Source of the DNA: Sinorhizobium fredii
GTDB lineage: Bacteria; Pseudomonadota; Alphaproteobacteria; Rhizobiales; Rhizobiaceae
Direction: 5' to 3'
Assembly: GCF_002944405.1 (NCBI RefSeq)
Contig: NZ_CP024310.1
Location: 558,001-622,000, forward strand
DNA length: 64,000 nt
Position 1 is the stretch's first letter, and every line of letters begins with the position of its first letter. Positions 54,546 to 63,688 of the stretch are shown in pieces. Below the pieces are notes generated by a model. The model searched no databases. It had not been told where the DNA came from and worked only from the letters and a program-made list of their open reading frames with translations. A program made the position numbers and the translations under genes.

Positions 54546-54643
54546 CTTTCTCGCCTATCGGGGTGGCTGGTGAGCCGGGCTCTGCCGATCCCGGCGGTGG
54601 TAAATCGCTGTGGCGCCGTTTGTCGGCAGGCCAGGGGGTTTTA

Positions 54644-55465
54644 CTAGCGCTCCTCCGGTCTGTGCCCGCCGATGGCGTGCGTCAACGCGTCGGCTGTCCG
54701 GCGGACGACAGGCCCGATGATCGTGAGCTTGGCGTCGTCGATGCGGACCGTGGGGCCGGAGATCGAGATGCCGCCGATCGCCTCGCCATATTCGTTGAAG
54801 ACGGGCGCCGCGATGCAGCGCATGCCAAGCGTATGCTCCTCGTCGTCGATCGACCAGCCGCGAAAGCGGATCTCCGTGATATCGGCGAGGAGCGCCGGGA
54901 GCGTATCGAGTGTGCGCTCGGTGAAGTGCGCAAGCGTTCTGCCGTTAAGTGCCTTGGCGATCTCGGTGTCCGACCATGTGGCGAGGATCGCCTTGCCGAT
55001 ACCGGATGCATGGATCGGCCCGCGGCGGCCGGGGCGGAAGAAGGCGCGCATCGGCGCGTGGCTCTCGACCTGGGATATGAAAACCACGTCGCCGTCGTCC
55101 TCGATGCCGATATTGGCCGTCTCGCCGCTCTTCTCCATCAGTTGCTTCAGGAAGGGCCGGCTGATCGTGCCGAGCTTGCGGAAGCGCAGGAAAGCATTGC
55201 CGATCTCGAAGGCCTTGACGCCGACGGTCCAGGTGCCGGTGTCGCCGTCGTTCGTCACCATGCCGTGACTGGCAAGCGAACTGAGCAGCCGGTGCACCGT
55301 CGAGGGCGCCATGCCGGTCCGCTCCGAGAGAGAAGTCAGGGTCGAGCCGTCACCCTCGGCGACGATGGCAAGCAGCGACAGGCTCCGGTCCAGAACCTGG
55401 ACGGAGGAGGGGGCGGCATTCTCTGCCGCCTTGCGCCCGCGCTTGCCTTTGACTGTCGACTCCAT
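54644..55465 (-). CDS. IclR-family transcriptional regulator of the glyoxylate/allantoin genes
   Basis: A 273-residue regulator. The N-terminal winged helix (residues about 20-85) has [38 protein letters not shown]; the C-terminal effector domain has [41 protein letters not shown]. The start at 55465 follows GGAG by eight bases; a start at 55528 is possible. Divergent from gcl with an IclR-type palindrome between. Similar in placement and sequence to AllR-type regulators that sense glyoxylate/allantoin; effector not shown. Confidence 0.9.
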   Translation of the reverse strand: MESTVKGKRGRKAAENAAPSSVQVLDRSLSLLAIVAEGDGSTLTSLSERTGMAPSTVHRLLSSLASHGMVTNDGDTGTWTVGVKAFEIGNAFLRFRKLGTISRPFLKQLMEKSGETANIGIEDDGDVVFISQVESHAPMRAFFRPGRRGPIHASGIGKAILATWSDTEIAKALNGRTLAHFTERTLDTLPALLADITEIRFRGWSIDDEEHTLGMRCIAAPVFNEYGEAIGGISISGPTVRIDDAKLTIIGPVVRRTADALTHAIGGHRPEER

Positions 55466-55557
55466 CAGTCCGACTCCAAATCGCTTCTCATCATCATGCT
55501 CTATCGCGATTGCGTCTGATTTTCTCATATTTGTTGAAGATGTTTATTTCCACATGA

Positions 55558-55572
55558 TGGGAATGATTTCCA
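55558..55572. promoter_or_regulatory. IclR-type operator between regulator and gcl
   Basis: TGGGAATGATTTCCA differs at one base from TGGAAATNATTTCCA, the E. coli IclR-family palindrome as I recall it. It lies 60 bases before the gcl start and about 93 bases before the regulator start, in position to repress both. Confidence 0.72.
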
Positions 55573-55631
55573 TAAATTTGTTGATCGCCGCGGCATATGG
55601 GTTAGCATCCCACTCAACAGGAGGAGTTCCC

Positions 55632-57416
55632 ATGGCCAAGATGCGTGCTGTCGATGCAGCGGTTCATGTTCTGGAAAAGGAGGGGATCGATTGTGCCTTC
55701 GGGGTCCCGGGGGCGGCGATCAATCCGCTCTATTCGGCGCTCAAAGCGCGCGGATCGATCCGCCATATTCTCGCCCGTCACGTCGAAGGCGCCTCCCACA
55801 TGGCCGAGGGCTACACGCGGGCAAAGCACGGCAATATCGGCGTCTGCATTGGCACGTCCGGCCCGGCCGGCACCGACATGATTACCGGCCTCTACTCGGC
55901 CTCGGCCGATTCGATCCCGATCCTCTGCATCACGGGACAGGCGCCGCGGGCGCGTCTCGACAAGGAGGATTTCCAGGCAGTCGACATCGCCAAGATCGCG
56001 GCGCCCGTCGCCAAGTGGGCGGTCACGGTCATGGAGCCGGCGCTCGTTCCCTTCGTCTTCCAGAAGGCGTTCCATCTGATGCGCTCCGGCCGTCCCGGTC
56101 CGGTTCTGATCGACCTGCCGGTCGACGTCCAGCTTGCCGAGATCGAGTTCGATCCGGAGACCTATGAGCCGCTCGCGCCCTACAAGCCGGCCGCGACGCG
56201 CGTCCAGGCCGAAAAAGCGCTTGCCATGCTGAACGCGGCGGAACGGCCGCTGATCGTCGCCGGCGGCGGCATCATCAATGCGGATGCGTCGGACCTCCTC
56301 ACCGAATTTGCCGAGATCACCGGCGTTCCGGTCATCCCGACGCTGATGGGTTGGGGCGCGATCCCCGACGACCACCCGTTGATGGCCGGCATGTGCGGTC
56401 TGCAGACCTCGCATCGCTACGGCAACGCGACGCTGCTTGCCTCGGATTTCGTCTTCGGCATTGGCAACCGCTGGGCCAACCGCCACACCGGTAACGTCCC
56501 GATCTATACGGAAGGACGCAAGTTTATCCATGTCGATATCGAGCCGACGCAGATCGGCCGCGTCTTCGCGCCGGATTTCGGCATCGTCTCGGATGCAGGC
56601 GCCGCCCTCAAACTCTTCCTCGACGTTGCGACCGAATGGAAGACTGCCGGCAAGTTGCGAGACTGGTCTGCCTGGGCGGCCGAATGCCGCGAACGCAAGC
56701 GCACCATGCTGCGCAAGACCCATTACGACCAGACGCCACTGAAGCCCCAGCGCGTCTACGAGGAGATGAACAAGGCCTTCGGCCGTAAGACCTGCTACGT
56801 CTCGACCATCGGCTTGAGCCAGATCGCCGGGGCGCAGTTCCTGCATGTCTACAGACCGCGCAATTGGATCAACTGCGGTCAGGCGGGTCCGCTCGGCTGG
56901 ACGCTGCCGGCAGCGCTCGGCGTCCGCGCCGCGGACCCAAACCGCCCGATCGTCGCGCTTTCGGGCGACTACGATTTCCAGTTTCTGATCGAGGAACTCG
57001 CGGTCGGGGCGCAGCACAAGCTCCCCTACCTGCATGTCGTCGTCAACAACTCCTATCTCGGCCTGATCCGTCAGGCCCAGCGCGGCTTCGACATGGACTT
57101 CGAGGTAAGCCTCGCCTTCGACAACATCAATGCCAACGGCGACGCCGAGAAGGGTTACGGCGTCGATCACGTGGCCGTCGCCGAAGGCCTCGGCTGCAAG
57201 GCGATCCGCGTCAGGAACCCCAATGAGTTCGCCGATGCCTTCGAACGGGCGCAGGCGCTGATGGAGGAACACCAGGTGCCGGTCGTCATCGAATTCATCC
57301 TCGAGCGCGTCACCAACATCGCCATGGGCGCCGACATCAATGCGGTCGTCGAGTTCGAGGAGCTTGCCGAACGCGGCGAGGACGCGCCGACCGCAATCGC
57401 CGCCCTGCTCGATTGA
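55632..57416 (+). CDS. gcl: Glyoxylate carboligase (tartronate-semialdehyde synthase)
   Basis: Condenses two glyoxylate molecules to tartronate semialdehyde with release of CO2, using thiamine diphosphate. The 594 residues and motifs are standard: [16 protein letters not shown] with the family-specific Val at residue 51 where most ThDP enzymes have Glu, [16 protein letters not shown], a central FAD-binding part with [11 protein letters not shown], and the ThDP motif [12 protein letters not shown]...[18 protein letters not shown] lies before the ATG at 55632. First gene of gcl-hyi-glxR-glycerate kinase-allA. Confidence 0.97.
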   Translation: MAKMRAVDAAVHVLEKEGIDCAFGVPGAAINPLYSALKARGSIRHILARHVEGASHMAEGYTRAKHGNIGVCIGTSGPAGTDMITGLYSASADSIPILCITGQAPRARLDKEDFQAVDIAKIAAPVAKWAVTVMEPALVPFVFQKAFHLMRSGRPGPVLIDLPVDVQLAEIEFDPETYEPLAPYKPAATRVQAEKALAMLNAAERPLIVAGGGIINADASDLLTEFAEITGVPVIPTLMGWGAIPDDHPLMAGMCGLQTSHRYGNATLLASDFVFGIGNRWANRHTGNVPIYTEGRKFIHVDIEPTQIGRVFAPDFGIVSDAGAALKLFLDVATEWKTAGKLRDWSAWAAECRERKRTMLRKTHYDQTPLKPQRVYEEMNKAFGRKTCYVSTIGLSQIAGAQFLHVYRPRNWINCGQAGPLGWTLPAALGVRAADPNRPIVALSGDYDFQFLIEELAVGAQHKLPYLHVVVNNSYLGLIRQAQRGFDMDFEVSLAFDNINANGDAEKGYGVDHVAVAEGLGCKAIRVRNPNEFADAFERAQALMEEHQVPVVIEFILERVTNIAMGADINAVVEFEELAERGEDAPTAIAALLD

Positions 57417-57485
57417 AACCATCAACAGCAGGATGAGGGAGGTCTTCCGGCCGCATCCTGCTTCCCCTTCCAGAGGAGTAACCGC

Positions 57486-58301
57486 ATGCCGAGATTTGCG
57501 GCAAACCTGACCATGCTGTTCAATGAGGCGCCGTTCCTCGACCGCTTCGCACTTGCCGCCAAGGCTGGCTTCGAAGGCGTGGAATATCTGTTTCCCTATG
57601 AATTCGAGAAAATAGCCTTGCGCAGCGCTCTCGATCGCTACGGACTGACGCAGGTTCTTCACAACCTTCCCGCCGGCGACTGGGCGCGCGGCGAACGCGG
57701 CATCGCCATCCTGCCGGATCGGATCGACGAATTCCGCAGGGGTGTCGCAACCGCCATCGATTATGCGATGGCGCTCGATTGCAAGCAGGTCAATTGCCTC
57801 GTCGGCATCGCGCCGGACGGAGTGCCGGACCGCGTGCTGCGCACGACCCTTGTTGCCAATCTGAGGCTCGCGGCGAGCGAACTCGGCAAGCATGGCATCC
57901 GCCTGCTGATCGAACCGATCAACCGCTTCGACATTCCCGGCTTTTATCTCAATACGGTTGGGCAGGCGGCCGCGATCATCGAGGAGGTCGGCAGCGATAA
58001 CCTGTTCATACAGTGCGACCTTTACCACCAGCAGCGGACCGAGGGCGAACTGATCGGCACCTATAAGCGCTATTCGGACCGGATTGCGCATGTCCAGCTC
58101 GCCGACAATCCGGGCCGCAACGAGCCGGGCACCGGCGAGATTAACTACCCCTTCGTTTTCGATGCGCTGGAAGCCGCCGGCTACGAGGGCTGGATCGGTT
58201 GCGAATACAAGCCGCGCACGACCACGACGGAGGGGCTCGGCTGGCTCGGGGCCGAGCGCAAGCGCAACCGATCCGCAGACATCATCAAGATCAGGAGCTA
58301 A
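57486..58301 (+). CDS. hyi: Hydroxypyruvate isomerase
   Basis: A 271-residue TIM-barrel enzyme that interconverts tartronate semialdehyde and hydroxypyruvate. ANLTMLFNEAPFLDRFALAAKAGFEGVEYLFPYE at the start (first part) is typical; metal ligands are in LIEPINRFDIPGFYLN, QCDLYHQQRTEGE, HVQLADNPGRNEPGTGEINY and the final IGCEYKP. AGAGGAGTA precedes the ATG. Second gene of the glyoxylate run. Confidence 0.95.
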   Translation: MPRFAANLTMLFNEAPFLDRFALAAKAGFEGVEYLFPYEFEKIALRSALDRYGLTQVLHNLPAGDWARGERGIAILPDRIDEFRRGVATAIDYAMALDCKQVNCLVGIAPDGVPDRVLRTTLVANLRLAASELGKHGIRLLIEPINRFDIPGFYLNTVGQAAAIIEEVGSDNLFIQCDLYHQQRTEGELIGTYKRYSDRIAHVQLADNPGRNEPGTGEINYPFVFDALEAAGYEGWIGCEYKPRTTTTEGLGWLGAERKRNRSADIIKIRS

Positions 58302-58307
58302 GCAAAA

Positions 58308-59192
58308 ATGGCATCTATCGGCTTTATCGGACTGGGCATCATGGGCACGCCGATGGCGCGCCACCTGCAGGATGCAGGCCACACCATCATCACGTCGAAA
58401 TTCGCGATCCCGCCGCGTCAGGAACTGCTTGATCATGGCCTACAGTTCGCCGAAACGCCGAAGGCGCTCGCCGAAACCGTCGACACGATCATCCTGATGC
58501 TGCCGGACACGCCGGAAGTGAAGGATGTTCTCTTCGGCGAGAACGGCGTTTCCTATGGCCTCGGCAAGGGCAAACTGGTCATCGACATGAGCTCGATTTC
58601 GCCGATCGAGACGAAGGAGTTCGCCAGGCGGATCCGCGAAACCGGGGCGGAATATATAGACGCGCCGGTTTCGGGCGGTGAGGTCGGTGCCAAGAATGCT
58701 ACGCTCAGCATCATGGCCGGCGGCACGCCGGACTCCTTCGAGCGCGCCTTGCCGCTGTTCAAGCTGATGGGCAAGAACATCACCCTCGTCGGCGATTGCG
58801 GGGACGGCCAGGTCACCAAGGTTGCCAACCAGATCATCGTCGCGCTGACAATCGAGGCGGTTTCCGAGGCGCTGGTCTTCGCCTCCAAGGCGGGCGCCGA
58901 CCCGGCCCGCGTCCGCGAGGCGTTGATGGGCGGCTTTGCCTCTTCGCGGATTCTCGAGGTTCACGGCGATCGGATGATTAAGCGGACCTTCGAGCCGGGC
59001 TTCCGCATCTCGCTGCACCAGAAGGATCTGAACCTGGCGCTGCAGGGGGCGAAGAGCCTTGGCATCTCGCTGCCGAACACGGCGGCGACGCAGGAGCTCT
59101 TCAACAACTGCGCCGCCAATGGCGACAGCGGCCTCGACCATTCGGGTCTGGTTCGGGCGCTTGAGCGCATGGCGAACCACGAGGTCGCCTGA
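58308..59192 (+). CDS. glxR: Tartronate semialdehyde reductase
   Basis: Reduces tartronate semialdehyde to D-glycerate with NAD(P)H. A 294-residue beta-hydroxyacid dehydrogenase with IGFIGLGIMGTPMARHL, DAPVSGGEVGAKNATL and the lysine region GDGQVTKVANQIIVALT. It starts six bases after hyi. The Val-Thr-Lys-Val-Ala-Asn-Gln motif is characteristic of GarR/GlxR and distinguishes it from mmsB in this window. Confidence 0.95.
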   Translation: MASIGFIGLGIMGTPMARHLQDAGHTIITSKFAIPPRQELLDHGLQFAETPKALAETVDTIILMLPDTPEVKDVLFGENGVSYGLGKGKLVIDMSSISPIETKEFARRIRETGAEYIDAPVSGGEVGAKNATLSIMAGGTPDSFERALPLFKLMGKNITLVGDCGDGQVTKVANQIIVALTIEAVSEALVFASKAGADPARVREALMGGFASSRILEVHGDRMIKRTFEPGFRISLHQKDLNLALQGAKSLGISLPNTAATQELFNNCAANGDSGLDHSGLVRALERMANHEVA

Positions 59193-59194
59193 AC

Positions 59195-59345
59195 TACAGC
59201 GCGGCGCTGTAACACGTTGAATCTAGGCATCGTGCTTTCCGAAAATCGATGCCGATTTCGGGCGCTGCGCTGGAGCGGGATGAGGAAAGTGTGTGCGGTT
59301 TTCCGCCCGCACCCCGCTCCATGCTTTAGAATCGCGCATGATCGG
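59195..59345. repeat. Composite palindromic rhizobial repeat with three hairpins
   Basis: Three inverted repeats follow one another: TACAGCGC-G-GCGCTGTA (59195-59211), CCGAAAATCG/CCGATTTCGG (about 59239-59261) and GGAGCGGG...CCCGCTCC with inner GGAAA/TTTCC (59272-59320), then TTTAGAATCGCGCATGATCGG. I recognise the last two blocks as common in Sinorhizobium intergenic regions, from memory. A degenerate copy lies at 9601-9670. It separates glxR from the kinase and could attenuate the operon. Confidence 0.7.
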
Positions 59346-59436
59346 CCCGGCGGGCGTCCCCATCCACTGCGGCAATCATGCATCCGGGCGGCGGAAGGAG
59401 GAGCCGCCGCCCGGGCATTTGCGAACAGGAGGAAAA

Positions 59437-60705
59437 ATGGCCGTCATCGCCGATCCGCGTCAATTCCTGGAATCGTTGTTCGCTTCGGCGGTCGCCGCCG
59501 CCGATCCGGCGCGCGTTCTTGCGGCCAATCTGCCGCAACGGCCTAGGGGCCGCACCGTGGTCATTGGCGCCGGAAAGGGTGCTGCACAGATGGCGCAGGC
59601 CTTCGAGGCACTGTGGCAAGGGCCGTTCAGCGGCGCCGTCGTAACGCGCTACGGTTTCGGTGTTCCTTGCAGACACATCGACGTGCTCGAAGCCTCGCAC
59701 CCCTTGCCGGATGAAAGCGGGCTCCAGGCCTCGAAACGACTGCTTTCCGAGGTCGGCGGCCTGACGAAGGACGACCTCGTCGTGGCGCTGATCTGCGGCG
59801 GCGGTTCGGCGCTGCTGCCGCTGCCGCCGCCAGGGCTCTCGCTCGAGGACGAAATTGCCGTCAACCGCGCCTTGCTGGCTTCGGGCGCGCCGATCCGGGC
59901 GATGAATGCCGTGCGCAAGCACGTCTCGGTGATCAAGGGCGGGCGGCTGGCCGCTGCCGCTTACCCCGCGCGGGTCGTATCGCTCGTCGTCTCCGACATA
60001 CCCGGCGACGATCCGGCATTGGTGGCCTCCGGTCCGACGATCGCCGACAACAGTACGCGTGCCGATGCGTTGAAAATCATCGAGCGCTACCGCTTGGCGC
60101 TGCCGGAACGCGTTCACACATGGCTGGCGGGTGAAGCGGCGGATGCACCAAGGCCTGACGATCCGCGTTTTGCCCGAAACGAGGTTCGGCTGATCGCCTC
60201 GGCCGGCGTCTCGTTGGAGGCGGCCGTGACCCAAGCGCGTGCCTCAGGCGTCGAGGCAATTATTCTTTCGGATTCGATCGAGGGCGAGGCCCGTGATGTC
60301 GGGCTGGTGCATGCGGCGATTGCGCGCGAGGTGGCGACCCGCAGCCGTCCCTTCGAAAAGCCGGTTGTCCTGCTCTCCGGCGGCGAAACCACCGTGACGG
60401 TGAGAGGCGCCGGCCGAGGCGGTCGCAACAGCGAGTTCCTGCTGTCGCTCTCTCTCGGCATTGACGGCGTCGGCGGCATTTCGGCGCTGGCGGCCGACAC
60501 CGACGGGATCGATGGCTCGGAGGACAATGCCGGCGCTTTCGCCGACGCCACGACGATCGCCCGGCTGTTTCAGCAGCGGATCGATGCGGCGGCGTTGCTT
60601 CAGCGCAACGACAGCTGGTCGGCCTTCGATGCGCTCGGCGACCTCTTCAAGCCCGGGCCGACCGGCACCAACATCAACGACTTTCGGGCGATGCTGATCC
60701 AATGA
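59437..60705 (+). CDS. Glycerate 2-kinase (MOFRL family, GckA/TtuD type)
   Basis: Phosphorylates D-glycerate to 2-phosphoglycerate, completing glyoxylate salvage into glycolysis. 422 residues: an N-terminal DUF4147 domain with VVIGAGKGAAQMAQAF, ICGGGSALLPLPPPGLSL and VVSDIPGDDPALVASGPT; and a C-terminal MOFRL domain with LLSGGETTVTVRGAGRGGRNSEFLLSL, DTDGIDGSEDNAGA and GPTGTNINDF. AGGAGG precedes the ATG at 59437. It lies beyond a 240-base repeat-bearing gap after glxR. Confidence 0.94.
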   Translation: MAVIADPRQFLESLFASAVAAADPARVLAANLPQRPRGRTVVIGAGKGAAQMAQAFEALWQGPFSGAVVTRYGFGVPCRHIDVLEASHPLPDESGLQASKRLLSEVGGLTKDDLVVALICGGGSALLPLPPPGLSLEDEIAVNRALLASGAPIRAMNAVRKHVSVIKGGRLAAAAYPARVVSLVVSDIPGDDPALVASGPTIADNSTRADALKIIERYRLALPERVHTWLAGEAADAPRPDDPRFARNEVRLIASAGVSLEAAVTQARASGVEAIILSDSIEGEARDVGLVHAAIAREVATRSRPFEKPVVLLSGGETTVTVRGAGRGGRNSEFLLSLSLGIDGVGGISALAADTDGIDGSEDNAGAFADATTIARLFQQRIDAAALLQRNDSWSAFDALGDLFKPGPTGTNINDFRAMLIQ

Positions 60706-60746
60706 GCGCGGCCGGGAGCAAACGACAACAAACGGGAGGAAATGCG

Positions 60747-61238
60747 ATGAAATCCCTGCCGATCCGGCCCCTGTCGCGGGCCGAATTCGCCCCCTTCGGC
60801 GACGTGATCGAAGTCGACGAGGCAAAGAGCTTCCCCATCAATGCGGGCAAATGCATCCGCTACCACGATCTCGCAACGGTCGAGACGACCGGCCCGGAGG
60901 CGCGCGCCCTGATCAGCCTGCTGCGCGGCGAGCCTTACGAGATTCCGCTGCCGCTCAGGATGGTGGAGCGCCACCCCCTTGGCAGCCAGGCCTTCGTGCC
61001 GCTGACGGAGAACGCCTTTCTTGTCGTGGTCGCTCCGGATGAGGGAGGCAGGCCGGGCGAACCAATCGCTTTCGAGACGGCGTCCGGCCAGGGCGTCAAC
61101 ATCGCCCGCAACGTCTGGCACGGCATTCTGACGCCGCTCTACGGCGTCTCCGATTTCGTCGTCGTCGACCGCGGCGGCGAAGGTTGCAATCTGGAGGAGC
61201 ATTTCTTCGATACGCCCTATCGGGTCGAGTACGCGTGA
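60747..61238 (+). CDS. allA: Ureidoglycolate lyase
   Basis: Splits ureidoglycolate to glyoxylate and urea. 163 residues with the AllA pattern: LSRAEFAPFGDVIEVDE at the N-terminus, RMVERHPLGSQAFVPL, NVWHGILTPLYGVSDFVVVDRGGEG near the end. The ATG at 60747 follows GGGAGG by seven bases; a start at 60702 overlapping the kinase stop is possible but lacks a ribosome site. Its product glyoxylate feeds Gcl in the same run, linking it to allE. Confidence 0.94.
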   Translation: MKSLPIRPLSRAEFAPFGDVIEVDEAKSFPINAGKCIRYHDLATVETTGPEARALISLLRGEPYEIPLPLRMVERHPLGSQAFVPLTENAFLVVVAPDEGGRPGEPIAFETASGQGVNIARNVWHGILTPLYGVSDFVVVDRGGEGCNLEEHFFDTPYRVEYA

Positions 61239-61318
61239 CGGACATTGTCGCCTGCGCCCTTGTTGCGGGGCCATCAAGCTCTTAGGTTCGGGCGATCGAG
61301 TCCGTGATCCATTGAGCA

Positions 61319-62257
61319 ATGCTGCAGACGGCCAGAACAATGTGGGGAGAAACCGGGTGGGGCATTCCGACCTCGGTCGCCCTGCATCTGGCGCTGGCCT
61401 TCCTGCTTCTCGTTCGGCTGCCGGAGCATGCGCCGCCTGCAAAAGAGCAAAGCATCAATGTCGAGCTTGTTCCGCCGCCGAAGCCTGAGGAAAAGCCACA
61501 GGAAAAATCGAACCAGCCAAGGCCTCAGTCATCCCGGGCGCAGCCACAGGTATTCGAATCCGCTTCGTCTGAGGTTGACAAGGAAAAGCCGCCGCAGCCG
61601 CAATTGCCGCCCACCGCGCCAAGCAGGATCGAGAGGCCCAAGACACCGGCTGAGCAGGCAAGTGCTCCCTCTGCCAGGAAGGACAACGCCGACAAGCCAT
61701 CCGAAACTAGAACGGCATTGGCTGAGTTGCGCGTCGAAGCCAAGGACGCGGTAAACAAGTCGGACGAGGCTGCTCCAGCGCGTCAAGGAGCGCCTGTTCT
61801 CAGCGAGAAGCCGCTGCCGGAAGAAGCGAAGGCGGATGCGGCGCAAAAGCCGGCAGAGACCGCCTCCGAGCGCCAGTCGAGCAATCTGGTCGAGGCGAAG
61901 GAAATCTATTCCAAGGATGCCCTGTCGGACCCCCGCGTCAAACAGGCGATGGGACGGCTGCCGCCGAAGAGGCGGATCGTGCAGCTTTGCACCATCGAGG
62001 CGCTCGAACAGGTGCGCCGAGAGAGACCTGATGCCTTTCCGGACATGCTTGTCCCGTTTGGACCGATCGGCGGTATGGTTTCGGCTTCGGGTCTCAATGC
62101 CAGCGGCGGCGCCTTCCGCAGCCGGGGAAAATGGTACACGATCGACTTCAAATGCGAGGTCAACTCGGAGACGACGTCGGTCGCCTCCTTCAGCTTTGCG
62201 ATCGGTAAGGCGATTCCCAGGGGCGAGTGGAGCACGCGCCAGCTGCCGAAGGAGTGA
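61319..62257 (+). CDS. DUF930 family protein with membrane anchor and proline-rich linker
   Basis: A 312-residue rhizobial protein. An N-terminal helix (WGIPTSVALHLALAFLLLVR, residues about 15-34) is followed by a long Pro/Glu/Lys/Ala-rich low-complexity linker (about residues 38-190), reminiscent of TonB/TolA-like periplasmic spans. The C-terminal about 110 residues are the DUF930 domain (KDALSDPRVKQAMGRLPPKRRIVQLCTIEALEQV...WYTIDFKCEV). Function unknown; the layout suggests anchoring in the inner membrane with a periplasmic head. Monocistronic. Confidence 0.85.
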   Translation: MLQTARTMWGETGWGIPTSVALHLALAFLLLVRLPEHAPPAKEQSINVELVPPPKPEEKPQEKSNQPRPQSSRAQPQVFESASSEVDKEKPPQPQLPPTAPSRIERPKTPAEQASAPSARKDNADKPSETRTALAELRVEAKDAVNKSDEAAPARQGAPVLSEKPLPEEAKADAAQKPAETASERQSSNLVEAKEIYSKDALSDPRVKQAMGRLPPKRRIVQLCTIEALEQVRRERPDAFPDMLVPFGPIGGMVSASGLNASGGAFRSRGKWYTIDFKCEVNSETTSVASFSFAIGKAIPRGEWSTRQLPKE

Positions 62258-62345
62258 GAGCGCGGTGCGTCTTTCAGATAATGGCGAAATGAGCTTGACG
62301 GATTCCTTCCACCCGCACCCATCTACCACAGATCATACACACAGG

Positions 62346-62368
62346 ATTCCTGTGACGAGCACAGGAAT
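62346..62368. terminator. Stem-loop between convergent genes
   Basis: ATTCCTGTG, loop ACGAG, CACAGGAAT. It lies 36 bases past the otnK stop (minus strand) and about 90 past the DUF930 stop. I recognise ATTCCTGTG(N5)CACAGGAAT as a recurrent rhizobial intergenic palindrome, from memory. No T-run. Confidence 0.55.
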
Positions 62369-62404
62369 GAGGATCGAGGAAGGCCTGCCGGGTGGTTGCG
62401 GGCC

Positions 62405-63685
62405 TCAGCGCATCATCGCCAGCGCCGTGGCGAAGAAGTCGTCGCCGCCGAAATTGCCGGACTTCAGCGCCAGCAGCATGTCGCCCTGGGCATTGCCGAC
62501 GGTGCGAAGAACCGGCACGCCGGGAGCGATCTCGGGGCCCATCAGGAAGGCGGGGATGGCCAGCCTGTCGACCGTTGCGCCGGAGGTCTCGCCGCCGGCG
62601 ACGACGAGGCGCTTGACGCCGCGCGCCACCAGTTCGCTGGCGACGGTTGCAGTTGCGGTTTCGATCGCGTGGCCGGACGCTTCGCGCCCATAATGCGCTT
62701 GCAGGCGTGAGACCACATCGGGCGAGGCGCTTGCGGCAATGACAATCGGGCCTGCGGAAATCCGCTCGCCGGCCCAGGCGATCGCCGCGGAAATTTCATC
62801 GGACCCTCTGAGCAGCTTCTCCGTGTCGAGCCGCAGCACCGGCATGGAGCGTTCGGCAATCTCGAGCTGCCGCAGCGTTGCTGCCGAGCAGCTGCCGGCG
62901 ACAATGGCGGCAAGTCCCCCGACGGGGCGCACGGCATCCGTCGTGGCTGTGCCTGCCGAAGAAGCGCGACCGGAGCGCACGATGGCGCGGGCGAGGCCGA
63001 GCCCAAGGCCGGAGGCGCCGGTCGATACGGGCGTCCGCAGCGCCACCTCGCCGAGCGTTTCGAGGTCGCGCTCCGAGATCGCGTCGGCAAGGGCGGCGGA
63101 AGTTCCTTCCGCGCCCAGGGCATCGAGCCGGGCCGTTACGGCGGCGGGGCCGGCCATGATCGTCGCCAGGTCGACGAGGCCGATCTTGCCCTGAGACTGC
63201 CGGCCCATGACGCGAACCAGATTGGCGTCATGCATCGGATTGAGCGGATGGTCCTTGAGGGGGCTTTCGTCGAGCGGCTGTCCGTTGACGAAAAGATGGC
63301 CGAGATAGACGGTCCGGCCGGTTTCCGGAAAGGCCGGGGTGACGAGCGCGATGCCGCCGCCCGCGGCTTTCGCCAGCGCCTCGGTCACCGGGCCGATATT
63401 GCCCTCATCGGTGGAATCGAAGGTCGAGCAGATCTTGTAGAGAACATGGGCGGCGCCGCGGTCGCGCAGCCACCGTTCCGCCCTGCTTGCCGCAGCGACA
63501 GCCTCGTCGGCGGCAACAGAGCGGATCTTCAGCGAGACGACCACTGCGTCGACGTCGGGCAGGGCGAGCGCCGGATCGGGAATGCCGACCGTCTGCACCG
63601 TGCGCAGGCCGTTCTTCGTCAACGTATTGGCGAGGTCGGAGGCGCCCGTGTAGTCGTCGGCGATCGATCCCAAAAGGATTGTCAT
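62405..63685 (-). CDS. otnK: Four-carbon acid sugar kinase (DUF1537 family)
   Basis: A 426-residue kinase of the OtnK/DtnK/LtnK group, phosphorylating 3-oxo-tetronates derived from erythronate or threonate. The N-terminal domain has LGSIADDYTGASDLANTL, SLKIRSVAADEAV and KICSTFDSTDEGNIGPV; the C-terminal nucleotide-binding domain has VAGSCSAATLRQL and LVVAGGETSGATVD. It lies three bases after the isomerase gene on the minus strand. The 2-oxo-tetronate isomerase neighbour supports OtnK. Confidence 0.92.
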   Translation of the reverse strand: MTILLGSIADDYTGASDLANTLTKNGLRTVQTVGIPDPALALPDVDAVVVSLKIRSVAADEAVAAASRAERWLRDRGAAHVLYKICSTFDSTDEGNIGPVTEALAKAAGGGIALVTPAFPETGRTVYLGHLFVNGQPLDESPLKDHPLNPMHDANLVRVMGRQSQGKIGLVDLATIMAGPAAVTARLDALGAEGTSAALADAISERDLETLGEVALRTPVSTGASGLGLGLARAIVRSGRASSAGTATTDAVRPVGGLAAIVAGSCSAATLRQLEIAERSMPVLRLDTEKLLRGSDEISAAIAWAGERISAGPIVIAASASPDVVSRLQAHYGREASGHAIETATATVASELVARGVKRLVVAGGETSGATVDRLAIPAFLMGPEIAPGVPVLRTVGNAQGDMLLALKSGNFGGDDFFATALAMMR

Positions 63686-63688
63686 TGG

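Noticed and set aside
55614-58436. 940-codon minus-strand frame opposite gcl and hyi
   Set aside because: It spans two well-conserved plus-strand genes and their gap, which no real gene would do; it is a high-GC artefact.
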